From contig CALVMI010000076.1 of the NCBI GenBank assembly GCA_944345045.1, positions 1-9,786 on the forward strand: 9,786 nt of DNA. The letters run 5' to 3'. The stretch's first letter is position 1. Every line of letters begins with the position of its first letter. Source of the stretch: an uncultured Bacilli bacterium. Its GTDB lineage: Bacteria; Bacillota_I; Bacilli_A; RF39; UBA660. The notes below the pieces were generated by a model. The model did not search any database. It worked only from the letters and a program-made list of their open reading frames with translations, and had not been told where the DNA came from. Shown one piece after another: positions 8,301-9,786 of the stretch. The translations under genes and the position numbers were made by a program.

Positions 8301-8962
8301 AATGTATTTAAAAGATATTCGTCTTCTCCAAAAACATTGGTAATATCTTCATTACTAGATAAACCTAATGCTCTTATGAAAGTTGTAACAGGAACTTTTC
8401 TTGTTCTATCAATACGAACAAAAATAACATCACGAGCATCTGTTTCAAATTCAAGCCATGTACCTTTATTTGGAATCATTTCTCCACTTAAAATACGACG
8501 ACCATTTTTGTCGATTTCACGCTTAAAATATACGCTAGGACTACGTACTAATTGAGAGACAATAACACGTTCAGCACCATTAATAATAAAGGTTCCTGAA
8601 TCAGTCATTAAAGGCATGTCGCCTAAGAAAATCTCTTGTTCTTTTACTTCACCTGTTTCATGGATAAAAACGCGCGCTTGTACTTTTAAAGGCGCAGCAT
8701 AGTTAACCATTCTTTCTTTAGCTTCTTTAATGGAATATCTTGGTTCATCAAAAGAATAATCACCAAAATCAATTGTTACATTTCCGGTAAAACTTTCAAC
8801 TGGAAAAAGTTCGTCAAAAACTTCACGAATTCCTTCTTCCAAAAACTTTTGGTAACTCTTCTTTTGAACTTCCAAAAGGTCACTTAATTCCATAGTATTT
8901 TTACTTTTAGAAAAACTTCTTCTTGTTCTGTAATCTCCACATTTTTTTAATTTGTAAGCCAC
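5342..8962 (-). CDS. rpoB: DNA-directed RNA polymerase subunit beta
   Basis: The second-largest RNA polymerase subunit, 1206 residues, pairing with beta' to form the active-site cleft and the rifamycin pocket. The rifampicin-resistance-determining region is at 458-484 (FGSSQLSKFMDQIN, then LTDKRRLSSLGPGG). YNYEDAVILNERL is at 754-766. GDKMSGRHGNKG, with the conserved active-site lysines K909 and K917, is at 907-918. The conserved C-terminal core ends with GVPESFRVLIKEFQALGLNV (1108-1127). About 75 further residues are roughly half Asp/Glu (39 of 76 from residue 1131). Relative to E. coli, the drug pocket differs at Q513 (K464), N518 (I469), H526 (D477) and E565 (K516). The start is GTG at 8962-8960, preceded by GGGGTGA with suitable spacing. 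No ATG is in frame upstream. Transcription is from a promoter in and just before the 91-base gap after the methyltransferase gene. The gene is intact. Confidence 0.99.
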   Translation of the reverse strand: MAYKLKKCGDYRTRRSFSKSKNTMELSDLLEVQKKSYQKFLEEGIREVFDELFPVESFTGNVTIDFGDYSFDEPRYSIKEAKERMVNYAAPLKVQARVFIHETGEVKEQEIFLGDMPLMTDSGTFIINGAERVIVSQLVRSPSVYFKREIDKNGRRILSGEMIPNKGTWLEFETDARDVIFVRIDRTRKVPVTTFIRALGLSSNEDITNVFGEDEYLLNTFEKDSTKNTDEALIEIYEKLRPGEPATLDSAKNQLIMRFFDHFRYDLAKVGRYKFNKKLNVTDRLVGCTLAEDIKDADGKVVVSKDTLVTKEVLETMKPALQAGFGLHKVTIHEELDQYDQVQEIKVYDKNHPDRIIPILGVDQSVEERRLTIPDIYASVNYYLNLHAGIGSTDEIDNLGNRRVRQVGELIQKQFQVGMARMERVIRERMTTQETEDITPKSLINIRPVTAVLKEFFGSSQLSKFMDQINPIAELTDKRRLSSLGPGGLSRDRAGMDVRDVNASHYGRICPIESPKGQNIGLITSLAGYAKINEYGFIMTPYRRVIDGVVQMDDVHYMTADEETDYYISEANIALDDNNHIIDKEVIVRYNGDNVMVSKDKVDFVDVSPSQVVSITTSCIPFLNYDDANRTLMGSNMQRQAVPLLKAEAPIVGTGVEWVAAKYAGSSIVAKADGVVDYADAKKIVVLNAKGKDIYTLANFEGNNAAACTNHVPIVHKGDKVKAGQVIADGPSTDHGELALGKNMTVAFMTYNGYNYEDAVILNERLVKDDVYTSLHIETYEIECRDTKLGPEEITRDIPNVGEEARKNLDAEGIVRIGTEVKEGDILVGKVTPKGVQELTSEEKLLHAIFGEKTREVRDTSLRVEHGAAGIIHDVKVYTKENSDELPAGVFKVIRVYIIQKRKIQVGDKMSGRHGNKGVISLVLPEEDMPYLPDGTPVDVMLNPLGVPSRMNIGQILEVHLGMAGKKLGVHYATPVFDGANLDDIHEEMREAGMSEDGKVTLYNGRTGEPFEHKINVGVMYMVKLHHMVDDKLHARATGPYSLVTQQPLGGKAQFGGQRFGEMEVWALYAYGAAHVLQEILTIKSDDVIGRVKVYEALVKGKTVNQAGVPESFRVLIKEFQALGLNVQIINKDDEVLDLKEIEEEEDKEDLIKIDEIDLKTDELEMPSEPEEEPFEEEDNEFESDSLDDLEFPGDILDEDEEGQDL
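5355..5362 (-). promoter_or_regulatory. rpoC ribosome binding site inside the rpoB coding end
   Basis: GAGGAGGG, nine bases before the rpoC ATG, is encoded by the codons for the acidic E-E-G near the RpoB C terminus. Together with the ATGA stop/start overlap it indicates translational coupling of the two subunits. Confidence 0.8.
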
Positions 8963-9038
8963 GATTTCACCCCATCCAATCTCTATTTTCGAAAACTCGT
9001 TTTTGAACGCAAAAAAACTAACACGTCACCAATTTATA

Positions 9039-9067
9039 ATTCTAGCAACAAATCTATTTGTTGTCAA
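9039..9067 (-). promoter_or_regulatory. Sigma-A-type promoter for rpoB-rpoC
   Basis: A consensus -35 TTGACA (9067-9062), a 17-base spacer, and -10 TAGAAT (9044-9039) preceded by TGC form a near-ideal promoter with an extended -10. The -35 and the first part of the spacer lie within the last codons of the methyltransferase gene, which ends at 9054. Transcription would start near 9032, giving a leader of about 70 bases that contains a U7 tract (9017-9011) but no convincing terminator stem. Confidence 0.8.
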
Positions 9068-9653
9068 TCATTTTCGCGCATACAACATAAAATCCCTTAT
9101 CTTTCTTTACTACTTCCATCAAGTATATATCTGATATTTCTTTCATAATGCTTTTAACACCTTGATCTTTTCGAATTACAAACCACAGATTTCCGTCCTT
9201 ATTCAAGCGAGTACTCGCTTCACGAAGAATTTTTAAAACGGTTTTTTTACCCGCTCGAATTGGTGGATTTGTAACGATCAAATCATAAGAATCCGAAACA
9301 CTTTCATAAGCATCACTAAAAAATACCCTGCCCTTTACTTGATTTTTTTCTATATTTTTTTCACACAAATGAATTGCTCTTTTATTTACATCAACTAAAT
9401 CTGTTGGAACATTTAATATACGGCCTAATACAATACCAATAAAACCATAACCACAGCCAACATCTAAAATTGAGGAACAATTTGGTTTTTTTTTCAAAAT
9501 CGTTTCAACTAATACTTTACTTCCGTAATCAATATAATCTTTGGCAAAAACGCCTAAATCACTAAAAAAAGTGAAAACAACCCCATTGTTTTCAAAATCT
9601 ATTGTTCGAAGCTCACTTCGAAGATTTTGATTGTTCGTAAAGTAATGTTCCAA
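9054..9653 (-). CDS. Class I SAM-dependent methyltransferase, RsmC/YbxB type
   Basis: A 199-residue protein of the small-domain MTS family (PF05175), to which the 16S rRNA guanine-N2 methyltransferase RsmC belongs. The AdoMet-binding motif I is LDVGCGYG at 63-70. The acidic ribose-binding position is D88 in DVNKRA. The catalytic motif NPPI is at 129-132, followed by RAGKK. The N-terminal segment FTFFSDLGVFAKDYIDYGS (27-45) is typical of the YbxB branch, which precedes rpoB in Bacillus. RNA base methylation is therefore the likely activity, but the exact target is not shown by the sequence, so I give no symbol. It lacks the extra N-terminal domain of E. coli RsmC. The start is TTG at 9653-9651, supported by GGTGAT at a good distance and by homology to family N termini (EHYF). 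It is probably transcribed from its own promoter at 9685-9713, and the promoter for rpoB overlaps its 3' end. Confidence 0.93.
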   Translation of the reverse strand: MEHYFTNNQNLRSELRTIDFENNGVVFTFFSDLGVFAKDYIDYGSKVLVETILKKKPNCSSILDVGCGYGFIGIVLGRILNVPTDLVDVNKRAIHLCEKNIEKNQVKGRVFFSDAYESVSDSYDLIVTNPPIRAGKKTVLKILREASTRLNKDGNLWFVIRKDQGVKSIMKEISDIYLMEVVKKDKGFYVVCAKMIDNK

Positions 9654-9684
9654 GAGATCACCAGTCCATTAATAACTTAAAAAT

Positions 9685-9713
9685 AATGTAACAAAAAAAA
9701 GAAACGTTGTCAA
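9685..9713 (-). promoter_or_regulatory. Probable promoter of the methyltransferase gene, embedded in the upstream terminator
   Basis: TTGACA (9713-9708), a 17-base spacer and TACATT (9690-9685) preceded by TGT give a consensus -35 with an extended, weaker -10. The -35 is in the loop of the terminator at 9693-9733. The spacer is its 3' stem arm plus the T tract. The first eight bases (TTGACAAC) are the same as in the rpoB promoter. Confidence 0.65.
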
Positions 9714-9733
9714 TTCTTTTACGTTTCTTTTTT
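9693..9733 (-). terminator. Intrinsic terminator upstream of the methyltransferase gene
   Basis: A perfect 13-base-pair stem (9733-9721 with 9707-9695, core AGAAACGT/ACGTTTCT) has a 13-base loop. The transcript from the minus strand ends in a run of eight U (9700-9693) that overlaps the stem base. The A-rich 5' arm makes the structure nearly symmetric, so it might also act on plus-strand transcripts. It starts 24 bases after the TAA at 9759-9757. Confidence 0.85.
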
Positions 9734-9756
9734 CTAAATTTTTTACAACTTTACAA

Positions 9757-9786
9757 TTAGGCAATTGTCCAAGTATCATCACTATT
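9757..9786 (-). CDS. 3' end of an unidentified upstream gene (last nine codons)
   Basis: Reading inward from the window edge, one frame gives NSDDTWTIA and then TAA at 9759-9757, 24 bases ahead of a strong terminator. This is the expected geometry for a gene end. The residues do not resemble the usual end of ribosomal protein L7/L12 (typically ...VELK), the gene that often precedes this methyltransferase. A short A/T-rich hairpin (9753-9768) covers the stop codon. Nine codons are too few for identification. Confidence 0.4.
   Translation of the reverse strand, partial: NSDDTWTIA

Noticed and set aside
9011..9017. The U7 tract in the rpoB leader as a transcription attenuator
   Set aside because: No stable GC-containing stem precedes it within the leader, and it lies only about 15-20 bases from the predicted start.
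1..9786. CRISPR array, tRNA or rRNA gene, complete insertion sequence
   Set aside because: I saw no regularly spaced multi-copy repeats, no cloverleaf or rRNA signature, and no transposase on either strand.

Overview
The window is low-GC DNA that reads as a Firmicutes/Bacillota genome, most like Bacilli or Erysipelotrichia. The evidence is AT-rich codon use, purine-rich Shine-Dalgarno sites, sigma-A-type promoters, U-tailed terminators, and an RsmC/YbxB-type methyltransferase directly ahead of rpoB and rpoC as in Bacillus. TGA is a stop and tryptophan is TGG where checked, so the code is standard rather than the Mycoplasma code. Every recognised gene is on the minus strand, so transcription runs from the high coordinates to the low ones.

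In transcription order, the window opens with what is probably the 3' end of an unidentified gene (9757-9786) and a strong intrinsic terminator (9693-9733). The terminator's loop holds the -35 box of a promoter for a small class I methyltransferase (9054-9653, TTG start). The rpoB promoter overlaps the last codons of that gene. rpoB (5342-8962, GTG start) and rpoC (1653-5345) follow, joined by an ATGA overlap, with the rpoC ribosome binding site inside the acidic tail of RpoB. The rpoC terminator includes the last codons and the stop codon of the gene.

Below rpoC the character changes. A 246-base spacer (1407-1652) holds the terminator, a two-copy 33-base-period repeat and a near-perfect inverted repeat. 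Then comes a decayed AAA_14/DUF4143-type ATPase (840-1406) with an early frameshift and a large internal deletion. Next are a Nudix hydrolase (195-821) and, overlapping it by 20 bases, the first 71 codons of a family 30 glycoside hydrolase that runs off the window. These last genes look like an accessory cluster next to a core operon.

The core genes encode the two catalytic RNA polymerase subunits. I see no complete undescribed system. The most notable observation is that RpoB carries, as its only visible allele, substitutions at positions that give rifampicin resistance elsewhere (E. coli Q513 is K, H526 is D). Other points of interest are the compact regulatory layout (promoter inside a terminator, terminator across a stop codon, overlapping subunit genes) and the decayed ATPase with its repeat-bearing upstream region.
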